A DNA stretch of 64,000 nucleotides, taken from Diploptera punctata. Taxonomy: Eukaryota > Arthropoda > Insecta > Blattodea > Blaberidae. This document shows positions 1 through 10,519 of the stretch, one piece after another (the stretch's first letter is position 1; each line of letters starts with the position of its first letter). The notes beneath the pieces are model-generated. The model saw nothing but the letters and a program-made list of their open reading frames with translations, did not search any database and was not told where the DNA came from. The stretch is from NCBI GenBank assembly GCA_030220185.1, contig JASPKZ010001601.1, positions 310,001-374,000 of the forward strand. Direction: 5' to 3'. The position numbers and the translations under genes were made by a program.

Positions 1-469
1 AGATCTCTTTGTAAACACAGTGAGCGTTTTCCCGTACATTCGGCGAAAATATCTTGTTGGTTTATATCCAAGTACCTCCTCCTCATTTTTCTCCACACGT
101 TCTTGCGATTTTCACTCCGTTTTTCCCATATCCAACTCATCCCAATCTTTTGGAGTTCTCTCCTAACCTCGTCTGCCCAAAATTTATAATTGTAAATTAT
201 TTAGGTATAGTTTACCTGAAACATAGGCCACTATTCAAAAAGCCTGAAAACAAATAAAAATCAATAAATAGCCTATAAGCCCGGAAGACGAACCAAATAT
301 GGATCAAGACGCCGGCCGTGAAAGCCTACAATTATAAATAAATAGTAAACTGAAATCAATTATAAAAGTATTTATTTGTGAAGGCTTTATTTAAGTAATG
401 ACCTCGATAGAGTGCAGTTCACTTTGCGAAGTTATTAATGATCTTACTAGATAGTTTGCCTTCTTCTTC
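1..469. other. unclassified AT-rich spacer
   Basis: I recognise no gene here. Positions 309-335 (GGCCGTGAAAGCCTACAATT) resemble the outer end of the inverted-repeat element near 28.0 kb, so a decayed copy may end here. The rest is AT-rich. Confidence 0.4.
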
Positions 470-1330
470 TTCTTCCTTCCTTCCAAGTATTAGGCCAAGG
501 CCTGTTACGATCCTATAGAACATTTTCCTCCAGCGTTTCATAGGACGGCCCAGAGATCTTCGTCCTCTTGGTATATAATTATAAACAGCTTTGGGGATCC
601 GATTTGACTCATTGTCTCAAGATGGTGTTTCCAATTTAGTTGGTACTGTTTAATATATTCCAAAATTGGCGTAGTCTTCAATTCTTTTAAGATATCGGTG
701 TTCCTTTTCCGATCCCATCTGGTGTAACCCGCTGTTCTGCGCATGAATCTCATTTCACAAGCCGTTATTCTGCTTTCATGTTGTCTTTTTAGTGTCCATG
801 CTTCACTACCATAGGTCAACACTGGTCTAGCCAAAGTGTTATATAAACGTAATATGGTGTTTTTTTTTTGTACAAGGGATGGTTTCATAACTTGATTAAT
901 AATTCCTAAACTTTTATTATAACTAGTATTTTTTTCAGGGATATCCTTTTCATCCCAGATAGAGAGATAATATCCAAGATATTTAAATTGATTAGATCTC
1001 TCTAAAATTTTATTCTGGAGAGAGATTTTACTTCGTGTGGGGTCCTTCCCATGAAATGCCATAATTTTAGTTTTGTTAATTGATATTTCCATATTAAATT
1101 TGGCACATATTTTTGTAAATTATAAATTGATCGTTGCAAATCATTTTCGGAAAGTGCCAGAAGAGCTAAATCGTCTGCAAAAAGAATAGCATCGAGTTTG
1201 AGGTTCCTATTGATGGGTATATATCCTCGTTGTGTTTCTCCATTCGTTTATTATTCTATTCATATGTATAATGAAAAGCACTGGTGAAAGTCCACCGGTG
1301 CTTTTAGTTAGTTTGTATATCGGACAAAAC
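470..1330 (-). pseudogene. LINE-B non-LTR retrotransposon, 5'-truncated, RT plus C-terminal region
   Basis: Read on the minus strand this is the back half of a LINE polymerase. Near 1310-1290 it reads GLSPVLFI-like residues, then a catalytic motif FADDLALLALSEN near 1190-1150. An open stretch of 184 codons (1092-538) follows, with INKTKIMAF, FKYLGYYLS, LTYGSEAWTL and MRRTAGYTRWDRKRNTDIL. That order (palm YADD, thumb, YGxExW region) is standard for this kind of LINE. The frame breaks before 1092 and again near the 3' end. The 3' end on this strand is a short AAGAAGAAGAA tract at about 460-475, shared with the LINE-B copies at 14.1 and 44.7 kb. It is a dead, 5'-truncated copy. The clade (RTE/Proto2-like) is inferred. 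Confidence 0.85.
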
Positions 1331-1377
1331 ATTGCGTTCTCTTTCAGCGCCTCTGTCCGGTGAAGTACGGAGTTATA

Positions 1378-2639
1378 CAGGGTGTCCCATTCAAACCTCC
1401 CACATTTTAATTAATCATAACTAACAAAGTATGCGGAATTATGAAATGAGGCTGTATTAAACCAAACAAAAACTCAAAGAATGTTCATTGCCACCCACTA
1501 AAACACCATTACTAGCACCAACAATGCCAAGTCTGTATATGATTTCGTGTCACTTTTTGTTCGTAAATCATGAAGATCTTGTACTGGAGTCGCAGACACA
1601 CGGTTTTTTACATACCCCCCAGAGGAAGAAGTCCAGTGGACTGATGTCTGGCGAACGTGGTGGCCAGCAAATTGGTCCGCCGCGTCCAATCCACCTATCT
1701 GGGAAAGATTCTGTGAGTGAATTCCGAACATCCATGCTCCAGTGTGGTGGGGCTCCATCTTACTGAAAGATTACTTGGGGTTGCTGATCAGCTACTTGGG
1801 GGTACAACAACTGTTCCAACATGTCTTGGTATACCGAGCGAGATATTTACTTCTCATGGAAGAAAAAGGACCTATAATCCTCTTCTGCATCAGGCCGCAC
1901 CAAACGTTTGCTTTTGGGCTATCCCGGACGTGTTCACGGTAGACGTGTGGATTTTACGTACCTCAGATCCATACATTGTGCCGATTAACAGATCCTGACA
2001 CGTGGAACGTTGCCTCGTCAGAAAACAGGACGTGTCCAAGAAATTGAGGGTCCTTGTCAATACGATCCAGCATTTCAATAGCGAATGTCTGTCGTCGTGG
2101 CCTGTCATCTGGCTTTATTTGTTGAACAATTTGTACCTTGTAGGGATACAAACGAAGCCGCTTATGAAGCACTCGATGCACAGTTGATCTCGGCACATTG
2201 AACTGCCGAGAAGCTTGGCGGATTGATTTTTGTGGACTTCTCTAAAAATCTGCTCTAATTTCTTCAACCTTTTCTCCTGAAACGCGTGAACAAACACCTC
2301 CTGATTCTTTTTTAACGCTTCCAGTCGCCAAAAACTTCTCAAGCCATGCCTTAATGATCTTCCCATTAGGTGCATTTCCTCCACATTCTCTCCGGTAATT
2401 TCTTTGCACTGTAATTATTGACTCTGCGTACCAGAAAACAGTTTGTGTTTGTTGCTCAGGAGTCGCCATTTTGGTTTATGTTATTATTGTCTAACTTGCG
2501 ACAGATGAATTAACAACAACAATGAAAACAACAATTCTTTGAGTTTTTCTTTCTTTTAATACCAACCTTATTTCATAATTCCGCATACTTTGAGAGTTAT
2601 GGTTAATTAAACTGTGGGAGGTGTAAATGGGACACACTG
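1378..2639 (-). mobile_element. mariner/IS630-type DNA transposon, 1262 bp, inactive
   Basis: The element is bounded by TA on both sides (1376-1377 and 2640-2641), as expected for the TA target duplication of Tc1/mariner. It starts CAGGGTGTCCCATTC and ends with the near-complement GACACACTG. The inverted repeats run about 85 bp with roughly ten mismatches and share an uninterrupted core around AAAGTATGCGGAATTATGAAAT. The length fits a complete mariner. The transposase inside is frameshifted (next entry), so this is a fossil. It lies beside a LINE-B remnant inside a NOS1AP intron. Confidence 0.9.
1498..2469 (-). pseudogene. mariner-like transposase, frameshifted
   Basis: The minus-strand reading starts at 2469 with MATPEQQTQTVFWYAESI, an N-terminal helix-turn-helix of the DUF4817 type seen in many insect mariner relatives. 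It continues through SVKKESGG and a second HTH segment (VPRSTVHRVLHKRLRL near 2190). The catalytic core follows: VLFSDEATFH carries the first Asp (about 2010). The second Asp is at 1757-1759 in QQDGAPPHW and the third in RSPDISPLDFFLWGYVKN. Second and third aspartates are 37 positions apart in the frame used, so this is a DDD core. At least three frame changes and stops separate these blocks. No active enzyme can be made from it. Confidence 0.85.
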
Positions 2640-2641
2640 TA

Positions 2642-3190
2642 CATATATCCTCGTGTTCATACATATATCTCGCGCACTCTAAACTAGCGGCACCTTGATG
2701 TCTTTGTTGTATTGGGAAAACAAGAGATGAATTGGTTAACAATTAAAAATATTTTCATTTCCCTGGTAGGAATTTGTCTAACTTCAGCACCAATTGCAAT
2801 AAACTAAAGAACTATGAATTACCTCTTATGGACTCTACAAAGAAGAACAATTTGGTGCAAAACGACATGTATGTTATATAAACTGAGTTCGTGTAACTCG
2901 TTTAAACCGTAATTCAATTGTTTCAGCAGTACCTTTTTTGCACCTTTTTGTATGTATTTTCAGAACTTCCCCCCCCCCTCTTTTACGACCAAAATTCCCA
3001 CTTTAAAACCATTTCCCTCCTTACAACTTATAAGATATGACGCTATTGATTCCCCTTTTAAAAAAATTATAATCAATATTTTGAATTAGGGAGATTGTAT
3101 TGTTATTAATGTTTGGAAATCGTTCGGTTATGTGCCGCTGAAACATCTAATTCTAAACTCCTTATACAATGAAAGCAATCATGATACAAT
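2642..3190. other. unclassified spacer
   Basis: No gene recognised. It contains a run of nine C at about 2970 and otherwise AT-rich DNA. Confidence 0.4.
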
Positions 3191-3199
3191 TTATTATCA

Positions 3200-4065
3200 G
3201 TTCATAAAAGCCACAAATGGGAGTCAAAGACAAACTACGTTTCAATGAATTTTGTTTACAACCAATGACAGTGGTGTTCATCTCGCTGGTTGTCGAATTC
3301 TCTTTACCAGCTCCTGCTTTTGAGATAAAAAACTTTCTCTTTTTTAAATATTCTGAACAGGTCAGAGGATTATTTTGCAGTGACTGACTCAAACAAACAC
3401 ATTAATATAGCAAATAATGAACAGATTCATTAGTATTTAATACACAATTGATCTTCTTGGTGATACAATATTAAAATATATATACAGTCAATATGCCCAT
3501 TTCACCAATAAATGTTTAAAATGGTCAACAAGTTTCTACAGCCAAGCTGTCATTCTCAAGACCAGATATTGACTGGTCTTGAGAATGACAGCTTGGCTGT
3601 AGAAACTTGTTGACCATTTTAAACATTTATTGGTGAAATGGGCATATTGACTGTATATATATTTTAAGATTCATTAGAACTACACATTTGATAATTGTGT
3701 TCCTAAATAATGATTTTACAGAGTTGTTTACTAAAAAATTAATTAATAGCCTATAATGATGATCATATTATGCAGTTTGACGTGTTACATTTTTCTCCGC
3801 TAGGGCGCACTCTAACAACATTGCTATTCTATTTGGCAATAAATAATATGATCAAGTTGCACTGAATTTACATAACCTCATATTTGTGATTTATATTCAA
3901 ACTTTGCCGTTTACATTAAATAAATAAATAAATAATTTAAAATACCGGTAACTATAGTTAAATAATGATTTGTGAGTAAACAGCTTAATTTTATTCGTTA
4001 GGTAGTCCTAACAAATGCCACTCTTGATTTCCAATTCCTCTAGATAAAGTCACTCACACATTATT
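3200..4065 (+). repeat. family A hairpin-ended repeat, copy 1 (3'-truncated)
   Basis: It shares the family landmarks in order: AAATGGGAGTCAA, TTTCAATGAATTTTGTTTAC, TTCTGAACAGGTCAGA, TTTTGCAGTGACTGACT, GGCAATAAATAATATGATC, CCGTTTACATTAAA and ATTCGTTAGGTAGTCC. It stops just inside the terminal hairpin, where copy 2 begins. It is interrupted by a separate perfect inverted repeat at 3471-3667. No coding potential was found. Confidence 0.75.
3471..3667. repeat. perfect inverted repeat, 95-bp arms, 7-nt loop
   Basis: The left arm 3471-3565 is the exact reverse complement of the right arm 3573-3667; the loop is ATATTGA (3566-3572). I checked the arms base by base. The 11-base AGATTCATTAG occurs at 3423-3433 and again at 3667-3677. 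This may be a duplication around an inserted segment, with the second copy overlapping the arm by one base. RNA from either strand would fold into a fully paired 95-bp hairpin. Confidence 0.97.
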
Positions 4066-4069
4066 TATG

Positions 4070-4825
4070 ACAATTTAACTCATGTTCCAGAAGGGAGTCA
4101 ATGACCAATCACATTTCAATGATTTTAATTTACAACCAATCACAGTCGTGTTTCGCCTAGAATTTACCAACTAAAGTGTATCATAATAAAGAAAGCACCT
4201 CCTTTCTAACATTCTGAACAGGTCATAGCATTATTTTGCAGTGACTGACTCTCTAAGAAATACGGCTACCAGATTGTATATATAGTGCATGAATGTAAAC
4301 ACATAGCGCATGCAGGAGTTAATATAAAAACATTTGTAGCAATTGATTACGCCACCAAAAAAAGAAACCACTGTTTGCACTTTCCTAAATGTATTTTTTC
4401 CCCAGGCAATATTCCAGAAAAATATAATTGTCATATTTACATCATACGACATCAGAAATGAATTAATATACAGTTTGATGTGTTACATTTTTTCTCCACT
4501 AGAGAGAATTCTTACAATATTGCGTTCCTTTGGCAATAAATAATATGATCTGGATGCAGTGATAAACAAAAGAAGCAGATGAAGCGTACCAATCGTTTCT
4601 CATTTATTTTCAAACATCGCCGTTTACATTAAACATATAAATATTTTAAAATAACTATAGTTAAATAATGATTTGTGAGTAAACAGCTTAATTTTATTCG
4701 TTAAATAGTCCTAACAAATGCCACTCTTGATTTCCAAATTCTCTAGATAAATTCACTCCTCACTTCGTGAGTCGCGAATTTATCGATGATTTGGAAATCA
4801 CTCGTGGCGGCATTACTTATGATAA
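4070..4825 (+). repeat. family A hairpin-ended repeat, copy 2 (near complete)
   Basis: This is one of the two best complete copies. It begins TTTAACTCATG (about 4077) and ends GGCATTACTTATGATAA. The last ~90 bases (about 4718-4808) form an imperfect hairpin: GATTTCCAAATTCTCTAGAT is answered by a run ending GATTTGGAAATC, with CACTTCGTG at the tip. The 5' and 3' ends are weakly inverted (ACTATTTAACTCATGCC against TTTATCATAAGTAATGCC). It has no open frame beyond about 70 codons, so it is non-autonomous, MITE-like. The transposase family that moved it is unknown to me. Confidence 0.8.
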
Positions 4826-5325
4826 TTTCAGGTTAATGCGTGAACATTCCCTTTAATTGTATATATCGTTTACACTGCACCCGTTTCTTCTCAAGGTAGA
4901 CCATATAAATTACAAACAAATGTACCGAGCAACACAGACATCTGTGGAACTGCCTTCAACAAGGATGGAAATTTACTTTACTAAGAACTGCTGAACCGGG
5001 AGATGATCCTACGTTATTACTTGTATATTTCACGGTCTGTGAATCTCTCAATTCGCGTTAACCAACCCAAGCGTTTTCTAACAAACTACCAAATGAATTT
5101 ACATGGATTCGTCTTATTTCATTACAATTTATAAACATCTGAATATCGTAGGTCGCATCGCTACTACAACACATGGTTTATAAAAGAATTGCCAGTAATT
5201 ATATCCACACCGTCTGCAATCATGTTGATTTCTAGAAACTGAATAAATAAAGAAATAAATAATAATTAACTCTTTCAAACCATTACAATGTGTGTAATTC
5301 AAAATTCTATTTTAATAAATAACCA
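4826..5325. other. unclassified spacer
   Basis: Non-coding DNA without recognised elements. Confidence 0.4.
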
Positions 5326-5800
5326 GCAAATTCCCGGCGTGCGCTGCTACGTCTAAATAAATTAAAATTAATATGGTTTTATGTTTAGTTGAATAAGCAA
5401 ATGGAAAAAAATAATTATAAATTTATATTTTTAGATACCCCCGTGCTGATTACCCGGCGTTGCCCAGGAATCTACTTATCCCGATCTTCTTGACATAAAT
5501 CAGCTGAAATACGAAAATTAATGTGTTTTATGTTCAGTTAAATGAGTGAAGGGAAACATTTATATCGTAATTATTTTTAGGTACCCCGTGCTGATTACCC
5601 GGCGTTGTCCGGAAATCTACTCATCCCGATCTTCTTGGCATAAATGAGCTGAAAGATGAAAATGAATGTACTTCTTATGATTAGTTGAATAAGTAAAATT
5701 AAAAATAATTATAAATGTATATCGTAATTATTTTAAGATCCCCCGTGCTGATTATCCGGTGTTGCCCGGGAATCTACTTATCTCGATGTTCTTGGCAAAA
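5326..5800. repeat. short tandem array, ~145-157 bp units (family B inner part)
   Basis: CCGTGCTGATTA recurs at 5441, 5586 and 5743, each time followed by CCGG-GTTG, AATCTACT and CGAT-TTCTT. A decayed fourth unit starts near 5330 (TTCCCGGCGTGCGCTGC). The same block occurs once, inverted, at 17460-17520 inside a family B copy, so the array is a local amplification of the inner part of that element. Confidence 0.75.
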
Positions 5801-6160
5801 ATAAGATAAAACATAAAATTCATTATGGTGAGTTATCCATAAGAGATAAACATATCCTGTCGCGGACTTTTTTTGTAGAGCTTTTTGAGATATTCAATTC
5901 TGTGTACATTAATTTTGTGTATTTGTTATGGTTTAGGCAGCGTTAGCCATTTAAGCGTCCAAAGACCTATTTTTTCACGTTTTCCACTACAAAGGGCGAT
6001 TTTTAAGGGTGTAGGAGTTGAGTATCACAACTCTCTTATAGCCTATGTTCATCCCGGGAATCTCCTGAACATTTTGCAAAAAGCCCCATCAGAATCAGAT
6101 CAACGGTATGGCCGTTGGACCTTTTGGAGGCTGTAGAAATAAATAAATTGAAAAGTAGTA
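5801..6160 (+). repeat. family B repeat arm
   Basis: It carries GATAAACATATCCTGTCGCG, then TGTGTACATTAAT, GGTTTAGGCAGCG, TCTTATAGCCTATGTTCATC and CATTTTGCAAAAAG. All recur in the same order at 17105-17460 (inverted) and twice at 58515-59105. The 83-codon frame over it (5885-6136) has no recognisable protein and is also open, inverted, at 17 kb only by sequence identity, so I do not call a gene. Confidence 0.75.
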
Positions 6161-6354
6161 ATAAACTGTTAAATTCTCAACTTGATTTGAATGAATCGCC
6201 TTTGTTAAATTAAAATACATTATTGTTGTATTGTTGCTTAGATCAGTTGATATGTACTATAATAACACAATTCATAATTTGTTAACATGTCTGAAGAAGG
6301 TACAGTGTACCGAAACAGCTGTCACTGAATTATATCTTAATACATGTTTTTTTT
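6161..6354. other. spacer with Penelope-like 3' end motif
   Basis: At 6288-6335 the text GTCTGAAGAAGGTACAGTG followed by ACCGAAACAGCTG resembles the GAAGA...CGAAAC signature that often ends Penelope-like elements. No coding part is present. Confidence 0.3.
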
Positions 6355-6745
6355 TGTAAGCCCATGTTTCCCTTAACAGAGATTTAGGAGCTCTCCCCCT
6401 ACAGGGAAGAATTTGAACCATACTAATTTAGTTACACTGGTTTTCATTTAGATGTAATTTTGAGTGGTCCATGGTCAGCGTTCCGCCTCATACTGACATC
6501 TAGGAAACAAAGGTAGTACTAGGACGGTAAATTTTGCTTAGAGGCGTTTTCATTCAGGCTTAAGGATTTTTTACGAGCCTGAAAATCTTCAGACTCGGGA
6601 CCCACGGCTTAAAGTCCCTCCCGGAGGACTTGCTCCTTGGATTTTTCCGTTCTAAAAATATCCATCGACCCGGCCGGGTTTGAAACCGCGACCCTCGGAA
6701 CCAGACGCAAGGAGCATAACCACTAGTCCACCGCGGCCAAATCTT
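6355..6745 (-). repeat. SINE1, tRNA-derived
   Basis: On the minus strand the head at 6745 reads CGGTGGACTAGTGGTTATGC (A-box region). A B-box-like GGTTTCAAACCCGG follows about 40 bases later. The body has TCCAAGGAGCAAG-like, GTCCCGAGTCTGAAG and CTTAAGCCTGAATG segments. It is the longest of four SINE1 copies (others at 18.9, 26.2 and 55.9 kb). The split A/B boxes are the internal RNA polymerase III promoter of tRNA-derived SINEs. Confidence 0.8.
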
Positions 6746-7355
6746 CTTAATAAATATGAAAATCAAATAAAACTGTTTTAATTTTATTTAATTAATAAAT
6801 ATGGATTTTCATCAAGTAAACACCAACTCAATTGATTAAATTATGAAAAGAATCGTATAATAAAGCAGACACGTAAATAAACAAATAAATAAATAAAGAG
6901 TAAAAAATTAATATTGAATGAACAACCGGTATTTTTATTGGCATTTAAATCAATATCAACAACAAAATATTAGTATTATATGAGATCATAGTTTCTCTGG
7001 CACCCTATACAAGAGATTTCCCAAAGGATGGCGTTAAATAATCAATGACAGGATGGGGTGGTGGCACTAGAGCGCAGTTTGTGGTGCACTTACGTCTCTC
7101 GTCTTATTCAATTAGAGACCAGAGATTGGAGTGCACAACCCCCTGACAGCAAGATTAAAAACTTCCGAGTGGAGAAGCAAACATCATCTAGAGTTTTAAT
7201 TTCAAGCCATCTGTCAATAAATCCTACACTAACTTACACCACTAACCATGCTCTAGAATAAGCTTACATTTCATTATCTTCAGTCGATCTTAACACTAAT
7301 AAAAACATCTTAAAAAGAATAGTTATAATTTTGTGCGTTCTCTTACACGTGCCAC
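6746..7355. other. spacer with a 55-bp block shared with 58 kb
   Basis: Positions about 6787-6840 (AATATGGATTTTCATCAAGT, then AAACACCAACTCAATTGATT) recur almost exactly at 58056-58106. Elsewhere I see nothing codable. Confidence 0.5.
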
Positions 7356-7359
7356 AAAT

Positions 7360-7605
7360 CATCACCATCACAGTACATTCACGAATTTAGGCCATTTGTT
7401 GACCTGTTTCGGCCTCAAGAGAAACACCACCCAGAAGTCTTTTGAGTGGACGTCCTGATCTTCTTCTTCCTGCAGGTTGATATCTTAACATTTGTTTGGG
7501 TATTCCTGTGATCTTCCATTCGATGAACACGTTTCATGGAATATCAAATATTTGCTAAATATGGCCATGTGACCTTCTCTTCCACTCACCAGGACAAACA
7601 TATAT
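7360..7605 (-). pseudogene. LINE-H-type 3' terminal coding fragment
   Basis: On the minus strand, across frames, it reads HRMEDHR-PKQMLRYQPAG then RRRSGRPLKRLLGGVSLEA. This is the HxxRM...GRPxKR tail found at the C-terminus of the LINEs in this window, closest to the copy at 27.3-27.8 kb. It is short and frameshifted. Confidence 0.55.
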
Positions 7606-7633
7606 TACATCAGAATATAACAATCACAATTAA

Positions 7634-8415
7634 CTTACTTACTTACTTACTTACTTACTCACTGGCACTATCGAACCCGTAGGTTCATGGCCGCGCGGAC
7701 ATAAGCTCTCCATACATCCCTATCCTGAGCCAATACTTTCCAATCATTCCCTGTATATTCTACTTCCCTCAAATCATAGTTAATGTTGTTCTCCCACCTC
7801 ATTCTTGGTCTACCAACTGGGCGTTTTCCTTCTGACTTTCCTACAAGAAGTTTCCATGCACGTCTTTCAGTCCCCATACGTGCAACATGTCCTGCCCATC
7901 GCAGTCTATGAGACTTAATTGTTCTTATTATATCTGGCTTCCTATAAAGACCATGTAGTTCATTGTTATGTAGTCTTCTCCATTCGCCTGTCTGTTCATC
8001 TCTCTTTGGTCCAAAAATTTTCCTAAGAACTTTATTCTCAAATACTCGTAATCTCCTTTCCTCCCTTAAAGTAAGAGTCCATGTTTCGCACCCATATAAT
8101 ATAACTGGTAGAATAATAGTTTTATATATTTTCAGCTTAACGTTTTTTGAAAGGAGTTGGGACATCAAGAGTCTCTGCAATGATAATAGCACGCATTTCC
8201 AGAATTGAGCCTATGTTTAATTTCTTTGTGCATCTCATTCCTATTTGTGATTATTGTTCCTAGGTATTTGAATTCAGCCAATTCCTCAAAATTTCCCTCA
8301 TTTGTCATTAGCTGTCCATTTCCATTATATACTGAATTTCTACATGTGACCATATATTTAGTTTTACTGATATTTACTTCCAGTCCTAATTTCTTAGCTC
8401 TAATATTAAATACTA
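7634..8415 (-). pseudogene. LINE-A, 5'-truncated copy
   Basis: From the (CTTA)n tract and CACTGGCACTATCGAACCCG at the 3' end it reads back through YGCETWTL, RRLRVFENKVLRKIFGPKRD and RRLRWAGHVARMG. An open 174-codon segment (8192-7668) is followed by a frame change into EFKYLGTIITNRNEMHKEI. It covers only the region after the YADD motif. The 43032-44638 copy is the reference for the family. Confidence 0.9.
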
Positions 8416-8724
8416 AATGAAGATTTGATCAAAAAGATAATATCTATTATATTACGATCTATAATGCAACCAGTTAATGTTAGTTAAAATTAAGACTAAA
8501 ACTAATAATAAAATGTATACAAGCAAGACATATTAAATTGTCCCTGTCTAATGTATATAAAAAACAAAGAAAAATAATGAGATATAGAAAACTAATTTTA
8601 CGATTATACAATATTTAAAACAAAACAAATGAAAATATTTGTAATCCTTAATATTACTTTCATAAATAATTTAATTTGTTAATTGTTAAAAAATAATGCT
8701 ATCAGTGAGGTGTATACGTTAGTT
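8416..8724. other. AT-rich spacer
   Basis: Nothing recognised; very AT-rich. Confidence 0.4.
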
Positions 8725-8785
8725 GGCACTGTGGCCGCGCAGATGTAAGCTCTCCATACATCCCTATCCTGAGCCAGTGCTTTGC
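8725..8785 (-). repeat. LINE-A 3' end fragment
   Basis: The text TTGGCACTGTGGCCGCGCAG followed by AAGCTCTCCATACATCCCTA matches the last ~60 bases of LINE-A with a short internal deletion. It is not continuous with the copy 300 bases away. Confidence 0.75.
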
Positions 8786-9027
8786 AAGAATCTCTTCTAT
8801 TAAATCTTAGATTTAATGTGTTTATTTGTTTATCGGAGATGCTATTGTTTACGCATCTTCGCCATTTCTATGCAGTAGGGAATTCAAATATAATATTCAG
8901 TTTTTCTTGCAGTTGTTTACCTTTGTTTACACTTGTTACGTTTGTTTGCGTCAGAACGAGCTAATTGTTTATTGATTTTGAAAGCTCTCGGTCTGATTGC
9001 TGGTTTCTTGTTTAGTAATTTATTTAC

Positions 9028-9895
9028 TCCTGACTATTTAACTCATGCCCCAAATGGGAGTCAATGACCAATCACATTTCAATGACTTTTTTATTTACAA
9101 CCAATCACAGTCGTGTTTCGCCTTAAATTTGTCAAACAAGTTTATCATAAGTAATGCCACGAGTGATCTCCAAATTATTGATAAATTCACGACTCACGAA
9201 GTGAGGAGTGAATTTATCTAGAGAATTTGGAAATCAAGAGTGGCATTTGTTAGGACTATTTAACGAATAAAATTAAGCTGTTTACTCACAAATCATTGTT
9301 TAACTATAGTTATTTTAAAATATGTATATATTTAATGTAAACGGCGATGTTTCAAAACAAATGAGAAATGTGAGGTTATGTTAATTCACTGCTCCTTGAT
9401 CATATTATTTATTGCCAAATAAGATCGCAATATTGTAAGAGTGCACCCAAGTGGAGAAATAATGAAACAATCAAACTATATATTATAATCAACATTATGG
9501 GTTATTCATTTATTTTTTTAGTAAACAACTCAGTAAAATCAAGGAATCTTTTCATTATTTGCTAAATTCAATGTATTTGTTGGACAAAAATAATGCTTTG
9601 ACCTGTTCAGAACATTAAAAAGGAGGAGCTTTCTTTATCACAAATCAGGAGCTGATAAAGAGAAATGGATAAAGAGCGAGGTAAAACACGACCGTCATTG
9701 GTTGTAAAACAACATTGACTGAAACGTGATTGGTCATTGACTAGCGTTTGTGGCACGAGTTAAACAGTCATATAAAGAAAGCTCCTCATTTTTAAGATTC
9801 TGAATAGGTCATAGCATTATTTTGCAGTGACTGACTCTCTAAGAAGTACGGCTACCAGATTGTATATATAGTGCATGAATGTCAACACATAGTGC
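9028..9895 (+). repeat. family A, copy 3, split by an inverted copy
   Basis: The 5' third (9028-9149, GACTATTTAACTCATGCCCC to TTTGTCAAACAAG) and a middle piece (about 9768-9895, AAAGAAAGCTCCTCATTTTT to ATGAATGTCAACACATAGTG) are collinear with copies 2 and 5. They are separated exactly by a minus-strand copy at 9150-9767. The 3' part, including the hairpin, is missing. Confidence 0.8.
9150..9767 (-). repeat. family A, copy 4, nested inside copy 3
   Basis: On the plus strand it starts TTTATCATAAGTAATGCC, runs through the hairpin (TCACGACTCACGAAGTGAGG) and ends CACGAGTTAAACAGTC. Both outer ends coincide with the family consensus ends, so this is a clean insertion that helps define the element's limits. 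About 130 bases of the usual middle are absent. Confidence 0.8.
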
Positions 9896-9896
9896 C

Positions 9897-9928
9897 CATC
9901 TCATTCTTGGTCTACCAACTGGGCGCAT
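9897..9928 (-). repeat. ~30-bp LINE-A filler inside family A
   Basis: CTCATTCTTGGTCTACCAAC and the following TGGGCG are identical to an internal part of LINE-A (the RPVGRPRMR codons). They interrupt the family A text between ACATAG and GCGCATGC. The piece is too short for retrotransposition. Confidence 0.8.
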
Positions 9929-9929
9929 G

Positions 9930-10515
9930 CCGAGTATTAGCAATAATATTAAATTTATTTAGGCGTAGCAGCAGCGCACGTGGGTGATTACAAATGTAAA
10001 GTAAGATACACTTAGAAGCTTCCCAGTTTCCCCTATTCATCAATTGTAAAATGATCTATGTTTGACGCTAAAGACTTTATGTCGTTAATTTACATTTTGC
10101 GATTTGAAGCGGCAAAACTTCACAAATGCGTTAAGTTGCTAGAAGCGAAATGTAACTCAATTTAAAGTAATTTATGAAAGAAAACTTTGACTCCTGCTTT
10201 GGGACTTAATGCTGTTTTGAGCAGAGTCGCAACTTAAACATTTTCTCTGAATTGTGGAAGTTGTATTAAAGAATAATGCGAAACTTTGGAACACAAACGT
10301 TGTAAGTAACACGACAGTAGAAACAAAAGTTACTCCAGTAATTTTATTTTAAACAAAGTAACCCTAACTTCACAGAAACTTTCTTAAATACGGCAAATGC
10401 TACACCACTACAATATGGAAACATTTTCGATATTAAATCCAAGTAGGATTTACCAAAGACAGTTAAATTTGCCATCTTCTATCTCTGAATATTTATCTAT
10501 TTACTTTCCTTACGG
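9930..10515. other. unclassified spacer
   Basis: No gene or known repeat recognised. Confidence 0.4.
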
Positions 10516-10519
10516 GTAG

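Noticed and set aside
1378..2639. Active mariner
   Set aside because: Transposase has several frame changes and stops, and the terminal repeats have about ten mismatches.
5885..6136. 83-codon frame with hydrophobic start, also open inverted at 17.1-17.4 kb
   Set aside because: It lies in family B arms; other copies are broken, and no domain or conservation of reading frame was seen.
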